This document shows positions 17,101-25,066 of a stretch of 64,000 bases of DNA, piece by piece. The notes below the pieces were generated by a model that saw only the letters and a list, made by a program, of their open reading frames with translations, did no database searches and was not told the DNA's origin. How positions within the stretch are numbered: position 1 is the stretch's first letter; each line of letters begins with the position of its first letter. Source of the DNA: Candidatus Melainabacteria bacterium (lineage in GTDB: Bacteria; Cyanobacteriota; Vampirovibrionia; Obscuribacterales; Obscuribacteraceae); contig DAIDIP010000002.1 of the NCBI GenBank assembly GCA_027451745.1, positions 62,001-126,000 of the forward strand, read 5' to 3'. A program made the translations under genes and the position numbers.

Positions 17101-18339
17101 CTAATTCGTATTTGGTACGATCACGATATCCACTGAACTTTTAGTGCCATAATTTGTTTGCAATAAATCTTTTTGAAAAATAATAGCGATTTTATCTTTC
17201 AGAATTACCGCGTCGGGGAAAATACTATTACCCTTAAACAAGTTTATGACAGCAGAAAAGTTTTTTCCGCTGTCATCGGAAATTTTTGCGTATAGACCCG
17301 GCGCGTCTTTTATACTGTGAGTCCTTGACCACGCTATTATTATGTGGCTGTTTCTATCAGCAGCAGCGGTGGGTTGACTATAAAAGTCCGCTGTATCAGA
17401 AATATTAATTGGTTCAGAAAAATCAGTTGCATTACTATTAATAGCGCACCGAATATTTGTCTTGTTTTCAGTTGTAAAATTATCTGTGTCAGACCAAACA
17501 ATATAAATAGTGTCTTTTTGCCCCACAGTAATTCTTGGAAAATTTACAAGGCTCAAAGACTTATTTATTTTGACTGGCTTAGTCCAAATGTTTGATCGTT
17601 TTGCATAGTAGATGCTCAAGTTAGTTTGATTTGACACACCACCTAACCAGACTAAATGTACAGATCCTTTTGAATCAATGATGATTTGTGGAGAAGCTGA
17701 AAAGGACTGACTGTCACTAACATTTTCAATTTGAAATGACTGATCTTTGCCCCATGTTTTACCGCCGTCAGTAGAATAAGAATAATAAATATCAGCGTTT
17801 CTTGATCCTTCAATTGTTTCCTGCCATGCTACATGAATCTCGCTATTTGATCCAGTTGCTAAGGCCGGTGTGATAGAATTACCTTTAGTTCTTGAAATAT
17901 TGGCAGGTTCGCTCCACGTTCTACCATTATCGTTTGAACGAGTAAAAAATATATCGCTTTGTCCAAAGACGACATCTGACCAAACAATATCTATAGCACC
18001 GCTAGTTTCTGTAGCTATACGCGCGCCGGGCGTTAACATACCTAAGCTACGAGCAGGAATTCTTGGTATTACAATTGGTGGTGTCCAAGTTTTACCTCCA
18101 TCAATGCTGCCTGAATAACATATGTCTGGCGGTTTTGGATCTCTTCTAAGGTCGCAATTTTTGTTCTCTCTGATAAATGCCGCGTGTAGATATCCTTTAT
18201 TGTCTACAGCGATACTCGGTCTGAATCCTTCTGCTATCTCATGTGCTTCAATTGATATCGGCGATTCTTTGCTAAAGGCACTAGGAGGAAAACACATTAG
18301 CACAGTTAGGCAATACATCATAGCAATTAAGTTCTGCAT
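17101..18339 (-). CDS. secreted Asp-box (BNR) beta-propeller protein, sialidase-like
   Basis: A Sec signal peptide (LIAMMYCLTVLMCFPPSAFS) precedes a sialidase-fold propeller with at least three Asp boxes: SGSIDGGKTWTPP, TRSNDNGRTWSEP and SYSTDGGKTWGK, plus a fourth degenerate one (KISDDSGKNFSA). Each blade carries an IH(V/L)VW or similar strand. I see no FRIP motif or clear catalytic triad, so sialidase activity should not be assumed; it may be a sugar-binding propeller. Its ATG abuts the TAA of the upstream gene (TAAATG), so it is the third gene of a tight operon with the two paralogous secreted proteins. Confidence 0.82.
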   Translation of the reverse strand: MQNLIAMMYCLTVLMCFPPSAFSKESPISIEAHEIAEGFRPSIAVDNKGYLHAAFIRENKNCDLRRDPKPPDICYSGSIDGGKTWTPPIVIPRIPARSLGMLTPGARIATETSGAIDIVWSDVVFGQSDIFFTRSNDNGRTWSEPANISRTKGNSITPALATGSNSEIHVAWQETIEGSRNADIYYSYSTDGGKTWGKDQSFQIENVSDSQSFSASPQIIIDSKGSVHLVWLGGVSNQTNLSIYYAKRSNIWTKPVKINKSLSLVNFPRITVGQKDTIYIVWSDTDNFTTENKTNIRCAINSNATDFSEPINISDTADFYSQPTAAADRNSHIIIAWSRTHSIKDAPGLYAKISDDSGKNFSAVINLFKGNSIFPDAVILKDKIAIIFQKDLLQTNYGTKSSVDIVIVPNTN

Positions 18340-19584
18340 TTATTTCTTTTGCTCCTTATTAGTAAACGTTCCAATAAAGGTGACAGATTCAAAATCAGGC
18401 AAATTTGGAACACCCATGTAGTGTCTTTGTTTATCGATTGCTAAATTACGTTCATCCACTGACAATTTAGGCGGAAATATGTTTGGGAAAATTATAGCGG
18501 GATGCCTATCTAGTTTGTTTATAGAATCTGCCAAGATTTTTGCTACTGAATTATCAGGAAATTCCCAATCAATGATTTCTGACTTTACTTTACCATTGTT
18601 ATTTATCGTAATTGATATATTTACTTTACCTGGAGACCAGTTATTAGCAGGGGTCTCATCATGTATGCTATTAGTCTTTTGCCAATTCATGTGATTAGCC
18701 GTAGTACCAGAGGTGATGATATAGTTTGTTCCTAAAGTCACTACCTTGCCTGGAGCAGGTTGTGTACGTTGAAGCTTCCACACATCATACAAGGCATCTA
18801 GTACACCACTTACCCAGCAACACCAGTTTGGATAAGGAAATTTTTGCATGGCATATTTATTGTCTCCCCACATACTCCAGCCATTATAGAAAGGATGTTC
18901 TCTTGTAATTTCCTCTACTAGCTCCGTGGAAAAATTATGCAAATAAACTTCTGAATTGACATCGCCCTTATTGATACCATACGTTGAAGGAGATGATGAA
19001 ACCGGTAGATTACCAGGGAAATGAAAAGCGCCTGATAAAAATTGTTTGCCATTTGGAAGCTGCGTTTCTATTGCATTTCCTGCTGCTATGATCAAGAACC
19101 AAGGTGCACTACTGCCCCGCTCTGGACTCTTATATAATTCAATGTATTCTACAGATGGATCATCAACTTGGCAAAGATTATTATGTACTCGCTCTATAGT
19201 CCACAAGGTTTTATTATCAATTGTTTTTCCTTGAGGACCAGCTTGTTGTACTAGCTTGATTTTTAAATAAGGCATGTTTTTTTCATTGGTAGGTACAGTA
19301 TTTTGTTGCTCGCCACGCCCGATATAAATAGTGTCACTGCCAGGTGCTACATAAATATTTTTGAAGAGCTGCAATTTGTAACCAACCATTTCATCTAAAT
19401 AAGATGGTTCTTTAATATCTAGTTTCACAGTTTGTGCAGTATTTGATGCATTCTTATTACTAGGGATTGATTGGGCTATAGTAGGTATGCTCATAACTGT
19501 GCATGAAATGAATACTAAAGAAAGTATGTTGGTCGGAGCTTTCAAATACGAAATATGCCTAACACATTGCAATTTATGAGACAT
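18340..19584 (-). CDS. secreted protein of unknown family (tandem paralogue B)
   Basis: I do not recognise the family. A signal-peptide-like N-terminus (ILSLVFISCTVMSIPTIAQS) is followed by a conserved block shared with the next gene upstream: MVGYKLQLFKNIYV, then TIDNKTLWTIERVHNNLC and VDDPSVEYIELY. The last ~120 residues (VNISITINNNGKVKSEIIDWEFP, then INKLDRHPAIIFP) resemble the beta-strand layout of TonB/TolA C-terminal domains, where an NG-V turn is typical; this is a weak inference. ATG 19584 follows TTG 19587 in the same frame. Spacing to its neighbours is 0-4 bases, so the three genes are translated from one message. Confidence 0.75.
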   Translation of the reverse strand: MSHKLQCVRHISYLKAPTNILSLVFISCTVMSIPTIAQSIPSNKNASNTAQTVKLDIKEPSYLDEMVGYKLQLFKNIYVAPGSDTIYIGRGEQQNTVPTNEKNMPYLKIKLVQQAGPQGKTIDNKTLWTIERVHNNLCQVDDPSVEYIELYKSPERGSSAPWFLIIAAGNAIETQLPNGKQFLSGAFHFPGNLPVSSSPSTYGINKGDVNSEVYLHNFSTELVEEITREHPFYNGWSMWGDNKYAMQKFPYPNWCCWVSGVLDALYDVWKLQRTQPAPGKVVTLGTNYIITSGTTANHMNWQKTNSIHDETPANNWSPGKVNISITINNNGKVKSEIIDWEFPDNSVAKILADSINKLDRHPAIIFPNIFPPKLSVDERNLAIDKQRHYMGVPNLPDFESVTFIGTFTNKEQKK

Positions 19585-19588
19585 CAAA

Positions 19589-20854
19589 TTATTTCCTCGT
19601 CGAGTTGTTATGGAAGGTACAAATAAAAGATACGGATTCCAAATTGGGAAGACTTGTTACCCCCATGTAATGATGTTGCTTATCGATGGCTAAGTTATAT
19701 TCATCTGCTGATAAATCACTCGGAAATATGGTAGGAAAAATTATTGCGGGATGTCGATTTAACTTGTTTATCGAAGCAACTAAAGTCTTACCGACATCTT
19801 TTGGGAATTGGCAATCAACGAGCTTTGCTTTTACTTTCCCATCTTTGTTTATCGTGACTGCAATATCTATGGTTCTCGATGGATAATTAGTGATAATGGC
19901 TATGCTATTGTATATGGTGTCACTATGCCAGCGTATGTGGCTTTTATCTTTCGGGGTAACAATAAAATTTCTTCCTAATGTAATGACTTTTCCTGGTGGA
20001 AAGGCACTTTGAAGTAGCCAAATATCTGTTAATGCTTCGGCAACGCCGTGTGTCCAGTAATACCAATTAGGATAGGGAAATTTTCTCATGTCATATTTGT
20101 TGTCTTCCCCTATGGTATAGCCGTTACTAAATGGTTTTTCCCTGCTAATTTCTTCAGAAAGTGCAATCGAAAAATCATGCAAATCTACTTGATCTGTGCT
20201 TACAGCAGTAATGGGCATGCTTTGAGAAGGACAAAAGGTGTTGAGAAGATTCATACCAGTATAAGTTAGGGGCTTTCCGTTTGGGTGTTGCACATCAATG
20301 GCGTTGCCAGCCGCCAAAATAAAGAACCAAGGTTGAGTGCTATCTTGCTGCAAATTTCTATGTAGCTCAATATAGTCTATAGAAGGATCGTCTACTATAC
20401 AAAGATTGTTATGCGCACGTTTGATTGTCCATATGGTTTTATTATCGATTAACTTGTTCTGCGAGTTTACCGGCTGGGCAAGTTGAATTTTAAGAAAAGG
20501 CATGCCCTTTCGTGCTGATTCCGGTATGGCGAGATATTGCTCTCCGAATGCTATATAGACAGCGCTATTTCCAGAAGGAATATGAATATTCTTAAATATC
20601 TGGAGCCTATAGCCAACCATATCTTCTAAACAGTTTGGCTCGTTATTATTTTTTTGAGCATCTGAACTGGATGTTGAAGAGGTGGTTGAATTTGTTGTAT
20701 TAATGCCAGAACTTTGCTTAGTGTCATTCTGTGCTTGTACAAATTTGTACGGAAACAACATTGTTGCACTGAGAGTCAATATAAAAGAGCAAATACGAAC
20801 GTGTTGCACACAATGTGCAATTCGTAACTTGTCCTTAGCCTTTGCCGTGTCCAC
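19589..20854 (-). CDS. secreted protein of unknown family (tandem paralogue A)
   Basis: First gene of the three-gene operon and a full-length paralogue of the next one: MVGYRLQIFKNIHI, NKTIWTIKRAHNNLC, VDDPSIDYIELH, FPYPNWYYW and the ending DEYNLAIDKQHHYMGV are shared. The signal sequence (ICSFILTLSATMLFPYKFVQAQ) follows a short basic N-terminus, and a Ser/Thr/Asn-rich linker comes next. The start appears to be GTG 20854. Shared residues (Trp, Tyr and Cys in WC-W/WYYW and NNLC) point to a folded extracellular domain. Function unknown; coexpression with the propeller suggests surface or carbohydrate-related work. Confidence 0.75.
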   Translation of the reverse strand: MDTAKAKDKLRIAHCVQHVRICSFILTLSATMLFPYKFVQAQNDTKQSSGINTTNSTTSSTSSSDAQKNNNEPNCLEDMVGYRLQIFKNIHIPSGNSAVYIAFGEQYLAIPESARKGMPFLKIQLAQPVNSQNKLIDNKTIWTIKRAHNNLCIVDDPSIDYIELHRNLQQDSTQPWFFILAAGNAIDVQHPNGKPLTYTGMNLLNTFCPSQSMPITAVSTDQVDLHDFSIALSEEISREKPFSNGYTIGEDNKYDMRKFPYPNWYYWTHGVAEALTDIWLLQSAFPPGKVITLGRNFIVTPKDKSHIRWHSDTIYNSIAIITNYPSRTIDIAVTINKDGKVKAKLVDCQFPKDVGKTLVASINKLNRHPAIIFPTIFPSDLSADEYNLAIDKQHHYMGVTSLPNLESVSFICTFHNNSTRK

Positions 20855-21089
20855 TGTTGTTTCTGGCTTTCCATACTAAGTGTTCTGCCTAGCAATACCC
20901 GCATCTTTTATTTTACTTGTTCAGATCGTTCAGAAGTTAGCAAACATTGAATAATCCACTAAAATTTGCCGTTAAACCGCTAAAGTTTTACTGATTTCTT
21001 ACACTAAACAACCCTGGCGTGATTTACCTTGCGATTTTTTATCATTGTTAGGCACAGTAGGTCCAGCTGTCAAGCAAAAGGAGCTTATT

Positions 21090-21221
21090 ATGATACTCTT
21101 GATAATGTCCATCGTTCTGTTGGGTGTTAGCCAAACAAATGTTGATGTTGCTTGCAGTGTAAGTAAGTTGCCTATGCGCAGTTTCGGTAGTTTTGGACGG
21201 TCAGAACCGTTGCATGAATAG
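21090..21221 (+). CDS. possible 43-residue small hydrophobic peptide
   Basis: AAGGAG followed by ATG 21090 opens MILLIMSIVLLGVSQTNVDV and ends at TAG 21219-21221. The N-terminus is hydrophobic like DUF3309-type mini-proteins, but the second half does not match. The ribosome site is good; the location inside a run of gene relics makes a decayed fragment equally likely. Confidence 0.3.
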   Translation: MILLIMSIVLLGVSQTNVDVACSVSKLPMRSFGSFGRSEPLHE

Positions 21222-21402
21222 CCAAAATCTAATTATTGAGATGGAAAAGCATCAAATTTGTTGTCTACCTGTGGTTAATAACTTAAATAAAGTAGTGGGT
21301 ATTATATCCGAAGCGGATATTGCAACACGGCTAATGCAGCCTAACAAAGTTGCTGCGATGGTGGAGGCGGTTAGTAAACCCAGGGCGTCTGTTGTTAAAT
21401 AG
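21214..21402 (+). pseudogene. half CBS-domain fragment
   Basis: The peptide MEKHQICCLPVVNNLNKVVGIISEADIATRL is the second half of a CBS motif (M--H-I--LPVVD--GK-VGIIS--DI). The DVMT-type first half and a second CBS motif are missing, so the fragment is too short (about 62 residues) to fold as a CBS pair. CBS domains sense adenosyl nucleotides. It sits beside a frameshifted DUF2934 gene and is best read as a relic. Confidence 0.65.
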
Positions 21403-21438
21403 CTGCTAGATAATGGAATTATCAAGGAGACAAGTAGC

Positions 21439-21621
21439 ATGAAAACCGTTATTAAAGAACCAAAAGACATTTTGCAAGAAAAAGATAAATTAGTACAAGA
21501 GATAAAAAGGCCAGTTATTGCTGAAAAAATAATTGCCGAAAGAGCATATAAAATTTGGCAAGAAATGGTAGCATACACAGCAATGATCAAGCGGATTGGC
21601 TTTTGGCTGAATAAGAGATAG
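21439..21621 (+). pseudogene. DUF2934 gene, frameshifted
   Basis: AAGGAG lies 15 bases before ATG 21439 and the frame reads to IIAERAYKIWQE, the start of the DUF2934 domain. The rest of the domain (GSIHSNDQADWLLAE) continues one base out of frame and is then cut by TAA 21612-21614, after which EIERE still resembles the family's end. At least two lesions are therefore present. It is a damaged relative of the gene at 7.3-7.5 kb. Confidence 0.7.
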
Positions 21622-21659
21622 AGCGTGAGTGTGCTAGTTAACTGTAGAGGTCGAGAGAA

Positions 21660-22286
21660 ATGAATTTTTTGCAGAAACTGGAAAACGCTCAAAATCTTAT
21701 CAAAGACTCAATTAAAAAGTATCCCAAGATTGCTTTAGGTTGTTCTTTTGGTAAGGATTCAATGGTTCTGCTCCACCTTACTCTTAGCATAAAGCCTGAT
21801 ATTCTGGTGTTTACTCTCCTTTCAAATACCGAGTTTCCGGAAACTTATGCTTTTATAAAAGACATGGTAATAAAATACCACCTCAATTACACCGAATACT
21901 CATTCAACCAAAGGGAAGGTGAAAAATGTTGTGGGAAGCCAAAAGTTGAAATGGCTAAACTGGCACTTAAAGATTATGATGCATGGATTTCTGGAGTAAG
22001 AAAGACAGAAGGAATTACGCGTGCTAACTTTGAGCTAGTTGAAAAAAAAGATGGTTTGGTTAAAATCAACCCGATCCTTGATTTTGCCGAAGTTGATATT
22101 TGGAGATATTTGGCACTGCATCTAATACCAGTTAATCCGATGTACACCAAAGGTTATCGAAGTCTAGGGTGCTCACGTTGTTCATTTCCCGAAGAAAATG
22201 AATGCGAAACGGAGCGTGCCGGTAGATGGAAAGGAACTCCTGATGCTTGCGGTGAATGCGGGATACATACGCATTCGCTTCGCTAG
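21660..22286 (+). CDS. cysH: adenylyl-sulfate (APS) reductase, [4Fe-4S] type
   Basis: The PP-loop SFGKDSMVLLHL, the NTEFPETYAF nucleotide segment and SGVRKTEG-RANFE identify the CysH family. Cys-90/91 (EKCCGKP) and Cys-171/174 (GCSRCSFP) give the CC-x80-CxxC pattern that binds the iron-sulfur cluster of APS reductases, and Cys-200 in ECGIH is the catalytic thiol. The enzyme reduces APS to sulfite with thioredoxin during sulfate assimilation. At 208 residues it is shorter than most (about 230-260), mainly at the N-terminus, but all motifs are present. No other sulfur gene is nearby; it lies between relics, which suggests acquisition or a shrinking locus. Confidence 0.88.
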   Translation: MNFLQKLENAQNLIKDSIKKYPKIALGCSFGKDSMVLLHLTLSIKPDILVFTLLSNTEFPETYAFIKDMVIKYHLNYTEYSFNQREGEKCCGKPKVEMAKLALKDYDAWISGVRKTEGITRANFELVEKKDGLVKINPILDFAEVDIWRYLALHLIPVNPMYTKGYRSLGCSRCSFPEENECETERAGRWKGTPDACGECGIHTHSLR

Positions 22287-22472
22287 CCCGTCGTTTGGAT
22301 TATAAGGATAAATTGCCAGCGAGTCTTAGTCCCAACAATGAAAAATTACACAATTTAAAATGCAAACGATCGCTTGATGAACTAGAGTAAACGTTCCACC
22401 AAGTACAGCTTCTCCTCAATAATTATTTGCTGTAGAAATTAATGGTAGTGGGTGGGGACGTATGGCATGGCA
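22287..22472. other. short intergenic stretch with a coding-like fragment
   Basis: One plus frame reads LDYKDKLPASLSPNNEKLHNL and continues to a TAG-free end at TAA about 22390. It has no start and matches nothing I know, and may be another relic between cysH and the IS66 fragments. Confidence 0.25.
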
Positions 22473-22663
22473 ATGAGCAATAGAGATTTAGCAAAAGAGA
22501 AGTACTGGCAAGGAATAATTGAACGGCAAAGACAGGGTGGAAAGAATCAATCTCAATTCTGTAGGGATGAAGGTTTAGCTTAGTTCGAAAATCGATGACG
22601 CTTGACCCTCTGTTTGGTCATCTTTTCGTTTTCCGAAATCAATGCGGCGACCGGGTGCATTGA
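22473..22663 (+). mobile_element. IS66-family transposon remnant (TnpA and TnpB fragments)
   Basis: Codons 22473-22583 read DLAKEKYWQGIIERQRQGG then QSQFCRDEGLA and stop; this is the helix-turn-helix opening of IS66 accessory protein TnpA (W---I--Q--SG-SQ-EFCR-EGL). Codons 22595-22663 read MTLDPLFGHLFVFRN then CGDRVH and stop, the core of IS66 TnpB (GHLFVFRNRRGDR). The order TnpA-TnpB is preserved, but both are tiny and the large TnpC transposase is absent. A vestige of a past insertion. Confidence 0.78.
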
Positions 22664-22745
22664 TAGATGCTTTCTTGAAAATAAGCGATAATGAGTGTCT
22701 GAGATTTATGATCTATCCATTATATAATCAATCGAGCTGTTTCAA

Positions 22746-23396
22746 ATGAATTATTCAACTATATTTTTTGACTTCGATGGTACACTGACTCCTTCCTTGG
22801 GGCTTTGGTTGCAGGCTTTTCATTACGCGTTTTCTAAATTCGAGTTGAAATTATCTGATGAAACTGTTGTGCAGCGTTGCTTCTATCGCTCTTTTGAAGA
22901 CATAGTAATTGAGTTTAATCTTCCCGTTGCTCCTGAATTTGGACAATTAGTCTATGAAGGGTTGCATAGGTGTTTTGACGAAGCAAAATTATTTACCGGA
23001 GTGAAAGAAATTCTATTAGATTGTGCCAATAAGAATGTCAAGCTGGCTGTAGTCACCTCATGTCCTAGAGTAATTGTTGAGAAGACTTTAACTAGATTAG
23101 ATATCGCTTCCTTCTTTAGCATATTGATTACAGCTGATGAGACCGAGAACTTTAAACCTCATCCAGAACCTGTGTTGCTTGCTTTGAAACACTTAAATAG
23201 CAAAGCCCAAGAGAGTCTACTAATAGGAGATTCTTCTGGAGATATATTAGCTGGAAGAGCAGCAGGCATTAGTGTTGGCTTGTTTTTTCCAGAGCCTCAT
23301 CATAAATTCTATGACTTTCAAAAACTGAAAAAAACAGAACCTCATTTTGTTTTTCATCATTATGATCAACTTTATGATCATCTATTTCAAAAATAA
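22746..23396 (+). CDS. HAD-superfamily phosphatase (phosphoglycolate phosphatase/beta-PGM-like)
   Basis: All four HAD motifs are visible in 216 residues: motif I FDFDGTLTPS with the nucleophilic aspartate, motif II VTSCPR, motif III lysine in FKPHPEP, and motif IV IGDSSGDILAG. The helical cap between motifs I and II places it in the Gph/PGMB subfamily, which dephosphorylates small phosphorylated metabolites or isomerises sugar phosphates. Substrate cannot be told from sequence. Its 3' end runs into an SDR relic on the opposite strand. Confidence 0.88.
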   Translation: MNYSTIFFDFDGTLTPSLGLWLQAFHYAFSKFELKLSDETVVQRCFYRSFEDIVIEFNLPVAPEFGQLVYEGLHRCFDEAKLFTGVKEILLDCANKNVKLAVVTSCPRVIVEKTLTRLDIASFFSILITADETENFKPHPEPVLLALKHLNSKAQESLLIGDSSGDILAGRAAGISVGLFFPEPHHKFYDFQKLKKTEPHFVFHHYDQLYDHLFQK

Positions 23397-23450
23397 GCCT
23401 AAGCATAGCGGAGAGCTTTTTGGACAATAAAAACTAATTTCACTTACCTG

Positions 23451-23618
23451 CTGAGCACCCTCGTCTATGCGTATGTTCTCGCCGGTAATAAAGGTGGCGG
23501 AGGTCAGAAATAGAATGGCATCGACTATTTTGGAAGTTTCAGCTAGACGCTTGAGTGGGGCAAGTTGTTTTAAAGTCTCGTGATTTTCACTGGCATGCAT
23601 GGGAGTATTAACGACTTA
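23451..23618 (-). pseudogene. C-terminal fragment of a short-chain dehydrogenase
   Basis: Downstream of a TAA, the minus strand reads VVNTPMHASENHETLKQLAP, LKRLAETSKIVDAILFL and TGENIRIDEGAQ. This matches the last ~55 residues of SDRs (NTPMH, PLGR, IVDAVLFL, FVTGEILHVDGG), with the usual DGG changed to DEG. The Rossmann and catalytic parts are missing. It is not the tail of the intact SDR at 2.5-3.2 kb, whose sequence differs. Confidence 0.72.
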
Positions 23619-23749
23619 TAGAAGAATTTTCTAAGTCCGGTGGGAACTTGCCTGATAATTGGAAAAAATTGGCCAAATTTTTGGACTTATTATCAGCCCC
23701 GAAAAAAAATTGCTTGAAAACCGCCAACAAGTTTATAAAAGCTATAAAA

Positions 23750-25066
23750 CTATGGTTTGCTACTTATATTATGTGCCAGCACAGTACAAAAGTGCTTACC
23801 GCCAGTGGCATTTAAATGTACATAGTCAATAAATTCGTCTTGTGGAAAATCTTTGCTATCAATCAAATCTACCAATGATGCATTATTATTGTTGCAGGTA
23901 TTCTTGAGCATCAATTGGTAATTAGTCCAGAATGTTTGCGGTAGCAGATCTTTCACAGGTTGCAGCATTGGCATATTTACAACAACTACCTTTATGCCAA
24001 GACTATTTAAATATTCTAGAGTGGCATTAAAGTACTTTGATTGCGCGCTCAGAGTATCAGTATTTAGTTTAGAAAAACGTCGTTCATATTCAGGCTTATT
24101 GCCTTTAAAAGGAATGCGTGCATTAGGACCAACCATATTCGTACTAATTGGTATAAAGCCGCTGCCAGAATATATAGATGGTAAAGGTTGCTGACCAGCC
24201 TGCGTACCCAGAGCATCGCTATGCGTTTGCCCTGTGCCAAAATAACGTGTCACTAGTTTGTTAACAGCCAAAAACAAGTCTTGCTGATAAGCAAACAAAG
24301 TAAGTCTGTTTCTAACAATCCAAAAATATTTTTCTATAGGATTAGTAAAGGCTAAATCAATAAGCTTGCCCATATCTGTTGTTGGGGCAAGATATTGAAA
24401 TGTTTCTGTGGCGCTTGCTGAAGTGAGCGTAGCATCTAAAAAACAACGTGGGCTTACACCAACAACTACTGTTTGAGGATGATATTTTTTAGTAAAAAAT
24501 GCTTTGCTCATTGTGTAATAGTCAGATGGCATAGCTCCGCCAAGGGCAAGATTTACTGCACGAATGTTTTTAGGAGCACCATTTGTTTGCAGCTCTTTTC
24601 TTAAGGCTATACAACTTCGATCAACTGTGCAGTCCAAATGAGTATTCATTGTCATTGCATCGGCTTGAATAAAAGCAGCATTCATTTGTGAATCACCCAT
24701 TACCACAATATTTGGATGATCTGTTCTAAAGTATGCCCTTGCCACCCACCAAGGCCATGGTCCTGATTTGTCTATTTCATAAGGACTATGCAAAACCAGT
24801 TGGCGCAATTTATCTAATTGAATATCGGCAGCTTCAGAAGCAGGTGCATGGTTAAATAAAGCACTCAAACTAAAAGGTAAGGCGTTAACTAAAACAAATA
24901 AAAAGAAGGACAGAACCGCAGCAGATGACGCCCAACTCATTTTGGAAGCTGAAAGAGTCTGGTCGGTTTTATTTAAATATAGACTGTCCAGACAGCTAGT
25001 AGTGTTCTTGTCGGCACAATTTTTATCAGCCACGCTAACATTTGTATTGTTGGCCAAGTTTTTCAT
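23750..25066 (-). CDS. SGNH-hydrolase-like membrane-anchored O-acetylation partner (copy 2)
   Basis: One N-terminal membrane helix (SSAAVLSFFLFVLVNALPFSL) anchors a large soluble domain. The domain starts with an SGNH block I (VVMGDSQMNAAF) and ends with a D-x-x-H block (IDYVHLNATGG), the layout of the AlgJ/AlgX/DltD type proteins that pass acetyl groups from an MBOAT partner onto a polysaccharide. Middle motif VVVGVSPRCFLDATL is shared with the preceding gene. It overlaps that gene by four bases (ATGA), so the two are translationally coupled in the MBOAT operon. The polymer modified is unknown. Confidence 0.8.
   Translation of the reverse strand: MKNLANNTNVSVADKNCADKNTTSCLDSLYLNKTDQTLSASKMSWASSAAVLSFFLFVLVNALPFSLSALFNHAPASEAADIQLDKLRQLVLHSPYEIDKSGPWPWWVARAYFRTDHPNIVVMGDSQMNAAFIQADAMTMNTHLDCTVDRSCIALRKELQTNGAPKNIRAVNLALGGAMPSDYYTMSKAFFTKKYHPQTVVVGVSPRCFLDATLTSASATETFQYLAPTTDMGKLIDLAFTNPIEKYFWIVRNRLTLFAYQQDLFLAVNKLVTRYFGTGQTHSDALGTQAGQQPLPSIYSGSGFIPISTNMVGPNARIPFKGNKPEYERRFSKLNTDTLSAQSKYFNATLEYLNSLGIKVVVVNMPMLQPVKDLLPQTFWTNYQLMLKNTCNNNNASLVDLIDSKDFPQDEFIDYVHLNATGGKHFCTVLAHNISSKP

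Noticed and set aside
17101-18339. Calling the propeller protein an active sialidase
   Set aside because: Asp boxes show the fold only; the FRIP arginine motif and catalytic residues are not evident.
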